Of a stretch of 63,174 bases of DNA, positions 9,656 through 18,226 are shown piece after piece. The first letter of the stretch is position 1. Each line of letters opens with the position of its first letter. Below the pieces are notes generated by a model, which saw nothing but the letters and a program-made list of their open reading frames with translations, searched no databases and had not been told where the DNA came from. The translations under genes and the position numbers were made by a program. Source of the DNA: Polaromonas sp. UBA5171 (GTDB lineage Bacteria; Pseudomonadota; Gammaproteobacteria; Burkholderiales; Burkholderiaceae_C); the NCBI GenBank assembly GCA_002413395.1, contig DHWX01000009.1, positions 1-63,174 of the forward strand, read 5' to 3'.

Positions 9656-9985
9656 ATGCCAGTCAGCGGTTCAACGTCCCTCACCCCGAATCAGACCAAC
9701 ATTGCCGCAACCGCTGTTTTTCTAGCGCGCATTGGCTGGCACGGCCCCACCTTCGAGGCACCCGCTTCCCTGCCGCTACTGCAGGCTGCGGAGCTGGCAG
9801 GCCAGTCGCTGGCGAGTTCCTGCCGCAACGGCACCTGCCGCACTTGCATGTGCCAGCTTGTCAGCGGCCAGGTGGTGTATCGCATCGAATGGCCGGGCCT
9901 GAGCGCTGAGGAAAAGCAGGCAGGCAGCATCCTGCCTTGCGTGGCATACCCGGCATCTGATGTGGTGCTGCGGCTGTCCTCTTGA
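9656..9985 (+). CDS. Plant-type 2Fe-2S ferredoxin domain protein
   Basis: A 109-residue protein with the plant-type cluster motif SSCRNGTCRTCMC (C-x4-C-x2-C) near residue 60 and the fourth cysteine in LPCVAYP near the end. It is probably a stand-alone electron carrier or a detached domain; no reductase is fused. It precedes a cytochrome c operon by about 190 bases and could serve it, but no shared promoter is visible. Confidence 0.8.
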   Translation: MPVSGSTSLTPNQTNIAATAVFLARIGWHGPTFEAPASLPLLQAAELAGQSLASSCRNGTCRTCMCQLVSGQVVYRIEWPGLSAEEKQAGSILPCVAYPASDVVLRLSS

Positions 9986-10174
9986 AGGTCTGCGCACGCA
10001 CGTTGCAACGTATCGATACCATTAGAAAAATGGTTGTTTTGCCCGGCGGTCTTAAATCCAGGCATGACCCATCGGAAATTCTTCTCTGGCGGATGTGCGC
10101 ATCAAGCAATACCCAGCAAGCTGGAACCTGAGCCCTCATCCGGCAAACTGTTGTGAGACTGCATTTTGTGAGGC

Positions 10175-10966
10175 ATGATTTTTTCCATGGCAAATATCCC
10201 GTTTCACCACTTGGCATGTCGAATCACGGCGCTCGCCTTGATGGCCTGTGGCATGTCAGGCGTCGGCGCCGGCCCAACTACACCCGTTGCGCCGTTTGAA
10301 AACACCATCGCCCAGCGTGCCCTAGCCTGCATCGTCTGCCATGGCCTGCAGGGCCGCGCGGCACCGGATGGCTACTACCCGCGGCTGGCCGGAAAACCGG
10401 CAGGCTATCTTTACAACCAATTGCTCAATTTTCGCGATGGGAGACGCCACTACCACCTCATGGCACAACTGATCGAACCCCTTGGCGATGCCTACCTGCT
10501 GGAGATCGCGCAATATTTTTCCCGCCTCGAAGTGCCCTACCCTGCCCCGCTGCCCGCCCGGGCTTCGCCGGAGGTTCTGCGCCAGGGCGAACGCCTGGTG
10601 ATGCAGGGAGACAGGATGCGCCAGCTTCCGGCCTGCAATCAGTGCCACGGCAAGGCGATGACCGGTGTGGTACCCCACATTCCAGGCCTGCTCGGCTTGC
10701 CGCGCGACTACCTGAATGCGCAACTGGGTGCCTGGAAAACCGGCCAGCGCCGCACCCTGACACCTGACTGCATGAAAGATGTGGTGGCTCGCCTCACGCT
10801 CGAAGACATCAACGCGGTGGCCAGTTGGGTTGCTGCGCAGCCCTTGCCGCCCAATACCCGACCGGCGCTGGCGCCGCCCGCGCTGGCATCGGGAGCTAAC
10901 CTTATCGAGTGCGCCAGGCCACCCATGACAACGCCGCTGCAAGCTCCGCTGAAGGCGCAAAATTGA
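10175..10966 (+). CDS. Diheme cytochrome c, c4/c553-like
   Basis: A 263-residue exported cytochrome. The first 30 residues form a signal peptide (LALMACGMSGVGAG). Heme sites CIVCH near residue 50 and CNQCH near residue 150 define two class I cytochrome domains; GYYPRLAGKPAGYLYNQLLNF after the first site and IPGLLGLPRDYLNAQLGAW after the second are typical of c4-type cytochromes. Periplasmic electron carrier. It overlaps the next cytochrome gene if that gene starts at 10909, suggesting an operon. Confidence 0.85.
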   Translation: MIFSMANIPFHHLACRITALALMACGMSGVGAGPTTPVAPFENTIAQRALACIVCHGLQGRAAPDGYYPRLAGKPAGYLYNQLLNFRDGRRHYHLMAQLIEPLGDAYLLEIAQYFSRLEVPYPAPLPARASPEVLRQGERLVMQGDRMRQLPACNQCHGKAMTGVVPHIPGLLGLPRDYLNAQLGAWKTGQRRTLTPDCMKDVVARLTLEDINAVASWVAAQPLPPNTRPALAPPALASGANLIECARPPMTTPLQAPLKAQN

Positions 10967-12279
10967 AAACCGTTGTCAAGCTTATGCTGGGCATGAGTGC
11001 GCTGGCGGGCGCGGGCGCGGCGGCACTGGTCTGGAGCCTGAACAGGCTGGACGAAGTGGACACGCATGTGATCCTGGCCGCCGCCGCGCCCAGTGAAGCA
11101 CTGATTGCGCGCGGGGCCTACCTGGCGCGTGCCGGCAACTGCATGGGTTGCCATACCGCGCAAGGCGGCGAACGCTACGCTGGCGGCCGACCCATCGCCA
11201 CGCCTTTTGGCACCGTTTTCGCATCCAACCTCACGCCCGACGACCAAACCGGCATTGGCGCCTGGTCATCCACGCAATTCTGGCGTGCCCTGCACAATGG
11301 GCGCTCAAAAAATGGCCGGTTGCTCTACCCCGCCTTTCCCTACCCCAATTACACGCAGGTCACGCGGGAGGATTCAGATGCCATTTTTGTCTATCTGAAC
11401 AGCCTGCCCGCAGTCGCGCAACCCAACCAACGCCACGCGCTACGCTTTCCCTACAACTTGCAGACGGCACTGGCAGTATGGCGCGCGCTGTATTTCAGGC
11501 CTGGCGTGCACCAGCCAGATGCCAGCCGCAGTGCGCCATGGAACCGCGGAGCCTACCTGGTCAAGGGTCTGGGCCACTGCGGCGCCTGCCACACCGCGCG
11601 CAACGCGCTGGGCGCGAGCAGCCAGGAGATGGATCTGGCCGGTGGCCTGATCCCGATGCAAAACTGGTATGCGCCGTCACTGACGTCGCCGAACGAAGCG
11701 GGAGTCGGCCAATGGAACCGCGCGGAGATCGTCACCTTGCTCAAGAACGGCATCGCGCCGCGCGCTTCGGTCAGCGGGCCGATGGCGCAGGTGGTGAGGC
11801 ACAGCACCCAGTACCTGAGCCACGAAGACCTCGGGGCGATGGCGCAGTTTTTGATGGAGCTTCCAACTGCCGACCAAAAATCCGGCGCACCCGCGCCTTC
11901 TGCTTCCGCTCCCCCGGCTCCAACTCTCAACGCAGCCAGAGGCGCCAAACTTTACGAGCAGCATTGCGCACAGTGCCACGGCAAAAATGGGCAAGGCGTT
12001 GGCGGCCAGGGTGCTCCCAATGCCTATCCAGCGCTTGCTGGCAACCGCGCCATCACCATGACGCAGACAGTTAATCTGGTGCAAATGGTGCTCAACGGCG
12101 GCTATGCGCCTGCGACACAAGGCAACCCGCGACCCTTTGGCATGCCGCCCTTTGTGCTGGTGCTGAACGACACTGACGTGGCGGCGGTGCTCACGCACAT
12201 CCGCCGCTCCTGGGGCAACCAGGCCAGCGCAGTCACGCCGCTGGAGGTGAACCGCATCCGCGAGAAGCAGGCAGATTGA
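10909..12279 (+). CDS. Triheme cytochrome c, dehydrogenase-subunit type
   Basis: A protein of up to 456 residues with three c-type heme sites: CMGCH, CGACH and CAQCH, plus the conserved downstream phrases NLTPDDQTGIGAW, HTARNALG and FGMPPFVLVLNDTDVAAV. This arrangement matches the membrane-anchored cytochrome subunit of alcohol, gluconate or aldehyde dehydrogenases. An N-terminal hydrophobic anchor (MLGMSALAGAGAAALVW) is present. Starts are possible at GTG 10909, TTG 10963 and ATG 10984; the last two begin just before the anchor, and 10909 overlaps the upstream gene. No catalytic dehydrogenase subunit is encoded beside it, so its electron donor is not evident. Confidence 0.85.
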   Translation: MRQATHDNAAASSAEGAKLKTVVKLMLGMSALAGAGAAALVWSLNRLDEVDTHVILAAAAPSEALIARGAYLARAGNCMGCHTAQGGERYAGGRPIATPFGTVFASNLTPDDQTGIGAWSSTQFWRALHNGRSKNGRLLYPAFPYPNYTQVTREDSDAIFVYLNSLPAVAQPNQRHALRFPYNLQTALAVWRALYFRPGVHQPDASRSAPWNRGAYLVKGLGHCGACHTARNALGASSQEMDLAGGLIPMQNWYAPSLTSPNEAGVGQWNRAEIVTLLKNGIAPRASVSGPMAQVVRHSTQYLSHEDLGAMAQFLMELPTADQKSGAPAPSASAPPAPTLNAARGAKLYEQHCAQCHGKNGQGVGGQGAPNAYPALAGNRAITMTQTVNLVQMVLNGGYAPATQGNPRPFGMPPFVLVLNDTDVAAVLTHIRRSWGNQASAVTPLEVNRIREKQAD

Positions 12280-12368
12280 GTGCACACGATCGAAATTGAT
12301 TCATCAGAAGCACCCGGCGCGCATCAACTTGCACTGATAATTACACCACCAACCAACCGGAGAGCACC

Positions 12369-12506
12369 ATGGCAAAAGGTCAGCAAAGCAACAAAATGGT
12401 CAAGAAGCCAAAGAAAGACACGTCGCCACCCAAGCCCGTGTCGCCTGATGCCGTCAGGCCGACCGTGGTAACCCAGGTGCCACTGCGGGGCAAGCTGAAA
12501 AAATAG
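12369..12506 (+). CDS. Small basic protein, 45 residues
   Basis: A short open frame with ATG 12369 and TAG 12504, giving a Lys/Pro-rich 45-residue product beginning MAKGQQSNKMVKKPKKD and ending PLRGKLKK. The composition and position before the VF530 gene suggest a real small nucleic-acid-associated or ribosome-associated protein, but this is inference. A GAGCACC just before the ATG is only a weak ribosome-binding site. Confidence 0.45.
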   Translation: MAKGQQSNKMVKKPKKDTSPPKPVSPDAVRPTVVTQVPLRGKLKK

Positions 12507-12512
12507 GGCTTC

Positions 12513-12800
12513 ATGACCGCGCCCGCTGACCCATCCACCGTGCAGCCGGGCAACCCGCTACACGGCGTCACGCTGGAGGCCATCGTCAGCGCGCTGGCCG
12601 CTCACTATGGCTGGCAGGAGTTGGGGCAGCGCATCTGCATCCGCTGTTTTACCCACGAACCCAGCGTGGCGTCGAGCCTGAAATTTTTGCGCCGGACACC
12701 TTGGGCGCGCGCGAAGGTTGAAAGCCTTTACCTCTTCATGCTACGCGAAATGAAACGCGCCAGCCCGCCGATTCACAACTTTCCGCCGCCGCATGCCTGA
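12513..12800 (+). CDS. VF530/DUF2132 family protein
   Basis: A 95-residue member of the VF530 (DUF2132) family, small helical proteins known from structure as likely DNA-binding. Seen: NPLHGVTLEAIVSALAAHYG, then LGQRICIRCF, SLKFLRRTPWARAKVESLY, all family hallmarks at the expected spacing. AGGGCTTC gives a ribosome-binding site. The end overlaps the start of the pseudouridine synthase gene by 8 bases, so the two are probably co-translated. Confidence 0.85.
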   Translation: MTAPADPSTVQPGNPLHGVTLEAIVSALAAHYGWQELGQRICIRCFTHEPSVASSLKFLRRTPWARAKVESLYLFMLREMKRASPPIHNFPPPHA

Positions 12801-13455
12801 GTTTCTTTGGCCCGGTATTGATCTCGTCCATGTCGACGCAAGCTTGCTGGTGCTGAACAAGTCGGCCGGACTGCTTTCAGTGCCTGGACGCGGCGCAGAC
12901 AAGCAGGACTGCCTGAGTCGACGGGTGCAGCATCATTTTCCCGATGCCTTGATCGTGCACCGGCTGGACATGGCCACGTCAGGCCTGATGCTGATGGCGC
13001 GCAGCCCGGCCATACAGCGCGCGCTGTGCAGCGTCTTTGAAAACCGCAAAATTTACAAGCGCTACGTAGCGGTGGTGGCGGGCCACCTGGCGCCTGCCGA
13101 AAGCGCGGACGGCTGGGGTCTGGTTGATCTGCCAATTGCAGTGGACTGGCCACGCCGCCCGCTACACATTATTGACGCAGTGCTCGGCAAACCCAGCCAG
13201 ACCCGCTGGCAGACCCTGGCTTTTGACGAGCCCGCGAACAGCACGCGCGTGGCGCTGGAGCCGCTCACCGGCCGTTCGCACCAGTTGCGCGTGCACTTGC
13301 AGGCGCTCGGCCATCCAATTCTGGGAGATGCGCTGTATGCCCCTGAAACGGTGCAAGCCAGGGCGAGTCGCCTGCTGCTCCATGCCTGTGCGCTGCGGTT
13401 TACGCACCCGGCCAGTGGTGCCCTGCTGTCCTTTGACAGAGCACCGGCTTTTTAG
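12793..13455 (+). CDS. RluA-family RNA pseudouridine synthase
   Basis: Isomerises uridine to pseudouridine in rRNA or tRNA. The 220-residue protein has the RluA motif HRLDMATSGLMLMAR with catalytic Asp at about residue 58, the opening LLVLNKSAGLLSVPG, then KIYKRYVAVVAG, and the closing GRSHQLRVHLQALGHPILGD. It is a single catalytic domain with no S4 domain, like RluA itself. Which base is modified cannot be read. Overlaps the VF530 gene. Confidence 0.9.
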   Translation: MPEFLWPGIDLVHVDASLLVLNKSAGLLSVPGRGADKQDCLSRRVQHHFPDALIVHRLDMATSGLMLMARSPAIQRALCSVFENRKIYKRYVAVVAGHLAPAESADGWGLVDLPIAVDWPRRPLHIIDAVLGKPSQTRWQTLAFDEPANSTRVALEPLTGRSHQLRVHLQALGHPILGDALYAPETVQARASRLLLHACALRFTHPASGALLSFDRAPAF

Positions 13456-13484
13456 CGAGATATGTCCACGCGACTGCAGCTACC

Positions 13485-14261
13485 ATGTTGCTTATGAAAA
13501 AACACCTCACCCTCCTCACCGGCGCATCGCGCGGCATGGGCTTTGCCATGGCCCGCCAACTCCTCACGCAGGGCCACTCCGTGCTCGGCATCTCACGCAC
13601 TGCCCAGGATGCGCTGACGCAGCACGCGGTGCGGTCCGGTGGAACCTTACTGCAGTGGACCCATGACCTGGCCGACAGTGCTGCACTTGGCGCACGGCTG
13701 GAGCGCTGGCTGCAAGACGCGCGGAAAGGGCCGGACGGCAACGCGTGGGCCAGCGTCACCCTCATCAACAACGCGGGCGTGCTGGCGCGCATCGGTCCCT
13801 TTAGCGAAACCGACGCGAATGACCTTGCCCGGGCGCTGCGCGTCGGACTGGAGGCACCGATGCAGCTCACAGCTGCGTTTTTGCGTGCTACCGAGGGCTG
13901 GCCTGCCCAGCGCAAGGTACTCAACATTTCTTCGGGGCTGGGGCGCAGGGCCATGGCATCGCAGGCGGCGTATTGCGCGGCCAAGGCAGGCCTGGATCAC
14001 TTCACACGCTGCCTGGCGCTGGACGAAGCGCTGAAGTCCAATGGTGCCAAGGTCTGCGCGCTGGCACCAGGCGTGATTGACACCGACATGCAGGGCCAGT
14101 TGCGCGGCGCGGACGAGTCCGCATTCCCCGACCGGGCCAATTTTATGAAGCTCAAAAGCGACAGACTTCTAAGCTCGCCCGAGGAAGCGGCGAGCCGCGT
14201 GCTGGCCTATCTGGCCCGGCCCGACTTTGGCACGCAGCCAGTGGCAGACATCCGGGACTGA
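13485..14261 (+). CDS. SDR-family short-chain oxidoreductase
   Basis: An NAD(P)-dependent short-chain dehydrogenase of about 258 residues. Seen: TGASRGMGFAMARQLL (TGxxxGxG cofactor loop), LINNAGVLARIG (NNAG), NISSGLG (catalytic Ser), YCAAKAGLDHFTR (YxxxK) and APGVIDTDMQ. The shape resembles sepiapterin-reductase-like SDRs. ATG 13485 and ATG 13494 are both possible. Starts about 30 bases after the pseudouridine synthase and probably shares its transcript. Confidence 0.88.
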   Translation: MLLMKKHLTLLTGASRGMGFAMARQLLTQGHSVLGISRTAQDALTQHAVRSGGTLLQWTHDLADSAALGARLERWLQDARKGPDGNAWASVTLINNAGVLARIGPFSETDANDLARALRVGLEAPMQLTAAFLRATEGWPAQRKVLNISSGLGRRAMASQAAYCAAKAGLDHFTRCLALDEALKSNGAKVCALAPGVIDTDMQGQLRGADESAFPDRANFMKLKSDRLLSSPEEAASRVLAYLARPDFGTQPVADIRD

Positions 14262-14299
14262 AGGCCTGTTAACTCCCTGCAATTCCGGACACCAACGCG

Positions 14300-14539
14300 T
14301 TACGCCATCTTGAGAATCTGGTAAATGTCATCCTTGGTCTTGAGCCGCTTTTTCTTGAGCGTCTCAAGGGCTTCATCACTGATCAAACCGACCCCTTGTT
14401 CGTAGCTGGCAATGGCGCGGTTGTCGGCGTCGTATCTGGCAAAAAGACTGACAAAGTGTGCGTCCGAAGCCCTGAGACTTCGCATTTTTTGCAGGTACTG
14501 AGGAAACTCGTGCGCCAGATCGTGGTTCAGCAAATCCAT
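14300..14539 (-). CDS. YdcH/DUF465-family small protein
   Basis: A 79-residue helical protein of the DUF465 (YdcH) group. Seen: HDLAHEFPQYLQKMRSLRA near the start, a middle helix LFARYDADNRAI, and the closing LKKKRLKTKDDIYQIL, which are the family features. GGAGATTCC precedes the ATG. Function unknown; cytoplasmic. Confidence 0.8.
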   Translation of the reverse strand: MDLLNHDLAHEFPQYLQKMRSLRASDAHFVSLFARYDADNRAIASYEQGVGLISDEALETLKKKRLKTKDDIYQILKMA

Positions 14540-14610
14540 GGAATCTCCTGGTTGATGAAGGGCCGGGATGCCGTCGCTTGCGGTGCCCGGTCGGCGACAA
14601 CACTTTGGCC

Positions 14611-15048
14611 CTACTCGCGAACGACCAGCACCGACAAATGGGTGTGCGACAGGACCTGGGCCGTGACGCTGCCGAGCACCAGTTTTTCCAGGCCGTGGCG
14701 ACCATGGGAGCCCATCACCACCAGGTCGGCACCCACCGATTCGGCAGTGTCAAGAATGCCGCGGTAAACAGCATGGCCTTCAACGATGGAGGCGGTCACG
14801 TTGATGCCCTGATCCTGAAAAGCCTGCGTGGCTGCCGTGATCGCTTTATTGGCTTCGGCGGTGGCCGCACCGAGATATTCTGCCTGACCGTAGGAAAAAT
14901 CCGTCCCGACTCCAGTGAATGCATAGGGGTCTATGACATAGATCACAGTCACCGCGCTCTTAAATGCCTGGGCAATGGCTATCGATTTCTCGACCACTTG
15001 GTCGGAGGCGGACGAGCCATCAACCGGAACCAGAAGATGTTTGAACAT
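14611..15048 (-). CDS. Universal stress protein (UspA family)
   Basis: Start taken at ATG 15048 (MFKHLLVPVDGS), the usual Usp beginning; the open frame extends further but that part is not family-like. The 145-residue protein ends with VVMGSHGRHGLEKLVLGSVTAQVLSHTHLSVLVV, the ATP-binding G-2x-G-9x-G-S/T loop, intact here. It resembles UspA-type proteins of betaproteobacteria. Lies head-to-tail with the DUF427 gene upstream and the DUF465 gene downstream. Confidence 0.88.
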   Translation of the reverse strand: MFKHLLVPVDGSSASDQVVEKSIAIAQAFKSAVTVIYVIDPYAFTGVGTDFSYGQAEYLGAATAEANKAITAATQAFQDQGINVTASIVEGHAVYRGILDTAESVGADLVVMGSHGRHGLEKLVLGSVTAQVLSHTHLSVLVVRE

Positions 15049-15113
15049 GATGGGGTTTCCTTGAAAGTCGTGAATGGATTCTGAGCCAGGAACCATGTCC
15101 GGGTCAACGTCGG

Positions 15114-15395
15114 TCAGGGCTCGATCCTGACACCTTTCCAGAATGCGACGCGCCCCTTGATGTTCTCAGCTTCCGGCTTGGGGTCGGGGTAATACCAGGC
15201 TGCATCGGTGTTCATTTCGCCGTTGACCAGCAATGAATAGTAGCTGGCCTGGCCTTTCCATGCACACATGGTGTGGTGATTGCTGAAGGTTACGTGGTCG
15301 CGATTGAGCGAACTTTCAGGAAAGTAGTGGTTGCCTTCAACCAGCACGGTGTCATCGCTTTGCGCAATGACCGCGCCGTTCCAGATTGCTTTCAT
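15114..15395 (-). CDS. DUF427 domain protein
   Basis: Start chosen at ATG 15395 (AGGGGA upstream). The 93-residue product has the DUF427 core: KAIWNGAVIAQSDDTVLVEG, then YFP in NHYFPESSLN, the hallmark TMCAWKGQASYYSL, and YYPDPKPEAENIKGRVAFW. The family forms a small beta-barrel-like fold of unknown biochemical role. The gene is probably co-transcribed with the Usp and DUF465 genes after it. Confidence 0.85.
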   Translation of the reverse strand: MKAIWNGAVIAQSDDTVLVEGNHYFPESSLNRDHVTFSNHHTMCAWKGQASYYSLLVNGEMNTDAAWYYPDPKPEAENIKGRVAFWKGVRIEP

Positions 15396-15716
15396 GGATT
15401 CCCCTGACATATTGTTAATTCCGACATCATGCTACGCCCGATTTGCAGGCCGCGTCGACCCGCAGTTTCATGCCGATCGCGCAGCACCAGGACAACACCT
15501 GGAAGAAACTTCCTGCCATCGTACTGGCTCAATGACGACCACCCCCCTGTCACGATCATCCTGGCGGTGGGGCATTGCCCGATCTCGATGCGGCCATAGA
15601 CACCCAGGGCAATGGCGCTATGCTGGAATATTTTTTGTTTCTTCGATTTTTGCAGCAAGACGGGCTGTTCAGTGTAGGACGGAGTGACATTTTCAAGCAA
15701 AGCCTCCGACGCGGTT
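15396..15716. other. Gene-free stretch
   Basis: About 320 bases between the DUF427 gene and the end of the serine hydrolase gene, both on the minus strand. No conserved coding sequence was recognised on either strand; the open frames crossing it have no family resemblance. A promoter for DUF427-Usp-DUF465 is expected in its left part. Confidence 0.45.
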
Positions 15717-16898
15717 TCAGTCCAGCAAGGCGGCATACACCAAGTCGCGGAACAGCGGGCGGAAATAGTCGCGCTGATTGGGAGCCTGAATCATCATCAG
15801 GGCATACAGGTCTTGAGCCGGGTCCACAAAGAAGGAAGTTCCGGCAATACCGCCCCAGTAGTACAGGCCGACCGATCCCGGCACGGGTGACAGGCCCTGC
15901 GCGGTGCGCACGGCAAATCCGAGTCCAAAACCGTGCCCCGATGGCAGCAGATCGCCCCTGGCCGGGATGGCCCCCAGATGATCGGCTGTCATGAAGTCCA
16001 CCGTGCGCGGGCCCAGCAGGCGCACGCTCTGCAACTCGCCCTTGTTGCGCATGAATTGCAAAAACCGCGCGTAATCCATGGCGGTTGACATCAGGCCACC
16101 ACCACCGCTTTCCATGACTGCCTTGCGCCGCGGCTCCAGCATCCGCATGGGAATGCCACCATCAGGGTCGTGCGCGAAGGGTTCGGCAATCCGGTGGTGG
16201 TGCGCCTCGGGCACGCTAAAAGCAGTATTCACCATGCCCAGCGGCATCAGGATAGCCTCTCGCAAGTGGTGGCCCAGCGTCTGGCCACTCACCGCCTCAA
16301 CCAGCCGCCCAAGCACGTCGGTGGCGCGGCTGTATTCCCACACGCTGCCGGGCTGGAACATCAGGGGCAACCCGGCCAACGTTTGCGAAAACTCGACATT
16401 GCTGCGCTCCTGCGAGCCAATCCGTGCCTGGGCGTATTGGCGCTGCACCGCCGAGGCACCCAAAAATTCATAGGTCAGACCAGCCGTATGGCGCAGCAAA
16501 TCATGCACCGTAGCGGGCTGGATCACATCTTCAAGCTCAACCGTGCCATGACGTTCCACCGCCACTTTTTGCCTGGCGAATTCCGGCAGAAACCGCGCAA
16601 CTGGATCGCTCAGCAGCAGCTTGCCTTGCTCCACCAGCATCATCGCCGCCACCGAGACCAGCGGCTTGGTCATGGAGTAGATGCGAAAGATCGCGTCACG
16701 GGTCATCGGACTGCCAGTAGCCGGGTCTTGCTGGCCAAGACTTTCAAACAGCGCAATTTTGCCCTTGCGGGCGATCAGCACGACCGCCCCGGGCAGGCGC
16801 TGACGGTCAATCTCGGATTGCAGCACAGCCAGCAGGCGTTGCAGACGATCGGGGCACAGGCCCACTTCAGAAGCGCAAGCAAAAACCAGTTCGGTCAT
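15717..16898 (-). CDS. Serine hydrolase, class C beta-lactamase fold
   Basis: A 393-residue beta-lactamase/transpeptidase-like hydrolase without a signal peptide. Seen: the catalytic SxxK motif in RIYSMTKPLVSVAAM near residue 76, the family phrase TVHDLLRHTAGLTYEF, the second motif YSR in WEYSRATDVLG, and SGGGGLMSTAMDYARFLQFM. The overall pattern is that of EstB-type esterases. Substrate not predictable. It lies tail-to-tail with nothing obvious, and directly downstream of a dead MetE-like fragment on the same strand. Confidence 0.88.
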   Translation of the reverse strand: MTELVFACASEVGLCPDRLQRLLAVLQSEIDRQRLPGAVVLIARKGKIALFESLGQQDPATGSPMTRDAIFRIYSMTKPLVSVAAMMLVEQGKLLLSDPVARFLPEFARQKVAVERHGTVELEDVIQPATVHDLLRHTAGLTYEFLGASAVQRQYAQARIGSQERSNVEFSQTLAGLPLMFQPGSVWEYSRATDVLGRLVEAVSGQTLGHHLREAILMPLGMVNTAFSVPEAHHHRIAEPFAHDPDGGIPMRMLEPRRKAVMESGGGGLMSTAMDYARFLQFMRNKGELQSVRLLGPRTVDFMTADHLGAIPARGDLLPSGHGFGLGFAVRTAQGLSPVPGSVGLYYWGGIAGTSFFVDPAQDLYALMMIQAPNQRDYFRPLFRDLVYAALLD

Positions 16899-16910
16899 GG
16901 ATGCGCCTTC

Positions 16911-17105
16911 TCAAGCGCCGTCACGCTGGCATGCCAGTGCTGCGCTCTGGGCCAGCGCCTTGACACCCCAGTCGGCCACGGTATCAACAATCGTCATTGG
17001 GCCAGGCAGTGTGCACTGCGGCCAGAGCTTGTTGGTTTCAGACCACCAGGCTGGTTTCGGCAGGCTGCCGGCAAGGGTGGCGCTAAAAAGAGGTTGAGGC
17101 ATCAT
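16911..17105 (-). pseudogene. Internally deleted MetE-like (cobalamin-independent methionine synthase type) remnant
   Basis: A 64-residue open frame begins MMPQPLFSATLAGSLPKPAW, the usual start of MetE C-terminal-domain-like proteins of about 340 residues. After about 30 residues it jumps to LPGPMTIVDTVAD, which in the family lies well over 100 residues further on, and then to an unrelated-looking tail. The zinc-binding region is missing. It is best read as a gene collapsed by internal deletions. Assignment is by eye. Confidence 0.5.
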
Positions 17106-17219
17106 GAGTCTCCGTTTTTATCAGGTTCTGCACAACTATAGCCAGAGTTGCCCTGCGTGCCGTTCTGAAGGAGTGTTCCAATAGCAGTTTTCCTACCGCA
17201 CCGACCCGGGACACCCGCC

Positions 17220-17777
17220 ATGGCACTCAAAGCCACCATTTACAAAGCCCAGCTGCAAATCGCCGACATGGATCGTGGCGTCTATGCCGACCACAGCGTG
17301 ATCATTGCGCGCCATCCCTCCGAAACCGACGAGCGCATGATGATCCGCTTGCTGGCCTTTTCGCTCAACGTACCTGCCGATGACAAGCGCGGCCACCTTG
17401 AATTCGCCAAAGACCTGTGGGATGTCGACGAACCGGCCCTGTGGCACAAGGACTATACCAACGCCGTGCTGCACTGGATTGACGTCGGCCAGCCCGACGA
17501 CAAGCGACTGATGCGCGCCGCTGGCCGTGCCGAAAGGGTCACGGCCATCAGCTTTTCCAGCAGCACGCCAGTGTGGTGGAAAGGCATTGAAAGCAAGCTC
17601 TCACGCGCGACCAATCTGGTGGTGTGGCAGATCGAAGCAGCACAAAGCCAGGCGCTGGCCAAGCTGGCCAGCCGCACCATGCAGTTGCAGGTCACCGTGC
17701 AGGACGGCACGGTGTGGATGAGCAGCGCCGCCGATTCGGTAGAGATCACACCGCGCCGACTGACCGCCAGCGTATGA
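17220..17777 (+). CDS. YaeQ family protein
   Basis: A 185-residue YaeQ protein, full length for the family. Seen: ALKATIYKAQLQIADMDRGVYADHS at the start, the hallmark RHPSETDERMMIRLLAFSL, LEFAKDLWDVDEPALW, and a PD-(D/E)xK-like core where WIDVGQPDDKRLMRA and VVWQIE supply the acidic residues. YaeQ proteins resemble restriction-endonuclease-fold nucleases, but the in vivo role is unresolved (E. coli YaeQ was linked to RfaH-type regulation). Stand-alone gene. Confidence 0.9.
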   Translation: MALKATIYKAQLQIADMDRGVYADHSVIIARHPSETDERMMIRLLAFSLNVPADDKRGHLEFAKDLWDVDEPALWHKDYTNAVLHWIDVGQPDDKRLMRAAGRAERVTAISFSSSTPVWWKGIESKLSRATNLVVWQIEAAQSQALAKLASRTMQLQVTVQDGTVWMSSAADSVEITPRRLTASV

Positions 17778-17796
17778 GCCTCTGGGTTTTCTGGCG

Positions 17797-18120
17797 TTAG
17801 CAATCCTCTGGGCCTGTGACGGATTGCTGTGCGCCGTTCTGCTGCTGACAAGGCGGCAGCCTGGCACCACAGCCTACCGTCATCACCGTGGTGATAGCCC
17901 CATAGACCGAGGTGGGGATGCTGGTGTAACTGTTTTCCGGGTCCTCCACCAGATACATCAGCGTACCAATGACCGGCACAGTATCAGCGCCACCGAGAGA
18001 GAAACACCAGGGTATTTCGGCCACTGGCCACGGGAGCATCAGAATTTTTGTGTGAGACTGGCAAAGTCTGATCACGGTGGTAATGCTGTCGGCGAACTGG
18101 TTGCGCGCAGTGGTTTTCAT
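17797..18120 (-). pseudogene. Chimeric remnant: molbindin-like start joined to a potassium-channel pore
   Basis: The open frame from ATG 18120 starts MKTTARNQFADSITTV, which looks like the beginning of a molybdate-binding TOBE (molbindin) protein, a gene often placed after modC. After about 17 residues it changes to a degenerate ion-channel sequence: IGTLMYLVEDPENSYTSIPT then SVYGAITTVMTVGCGA, where the selectivity filter TVGYGD is altered to TVGCGA. The channel's N-terminal helices and most of its C-terminus are missing. Neither half is expected to work. Confidence 0.45.
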
Positions 18121-18226
18121 GGAGATTCTCAGGAGAAGGCCTGCCAATGCCGACTGTTGAGCAAGCCAAGATGAGTGAACATCAAGCCATCCGGCCAGCT
18201 TCAGGGCGCCGCTGAGCAGCGTAGCG

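Noticed and set aside
16170..17141. 323-residue plus-strand frame over the serine hydrolase
   Set aside because: His/Gln/Arg-rich composition of an antisense shadow; no motif; the minus frame carries the SxxK enzyme.
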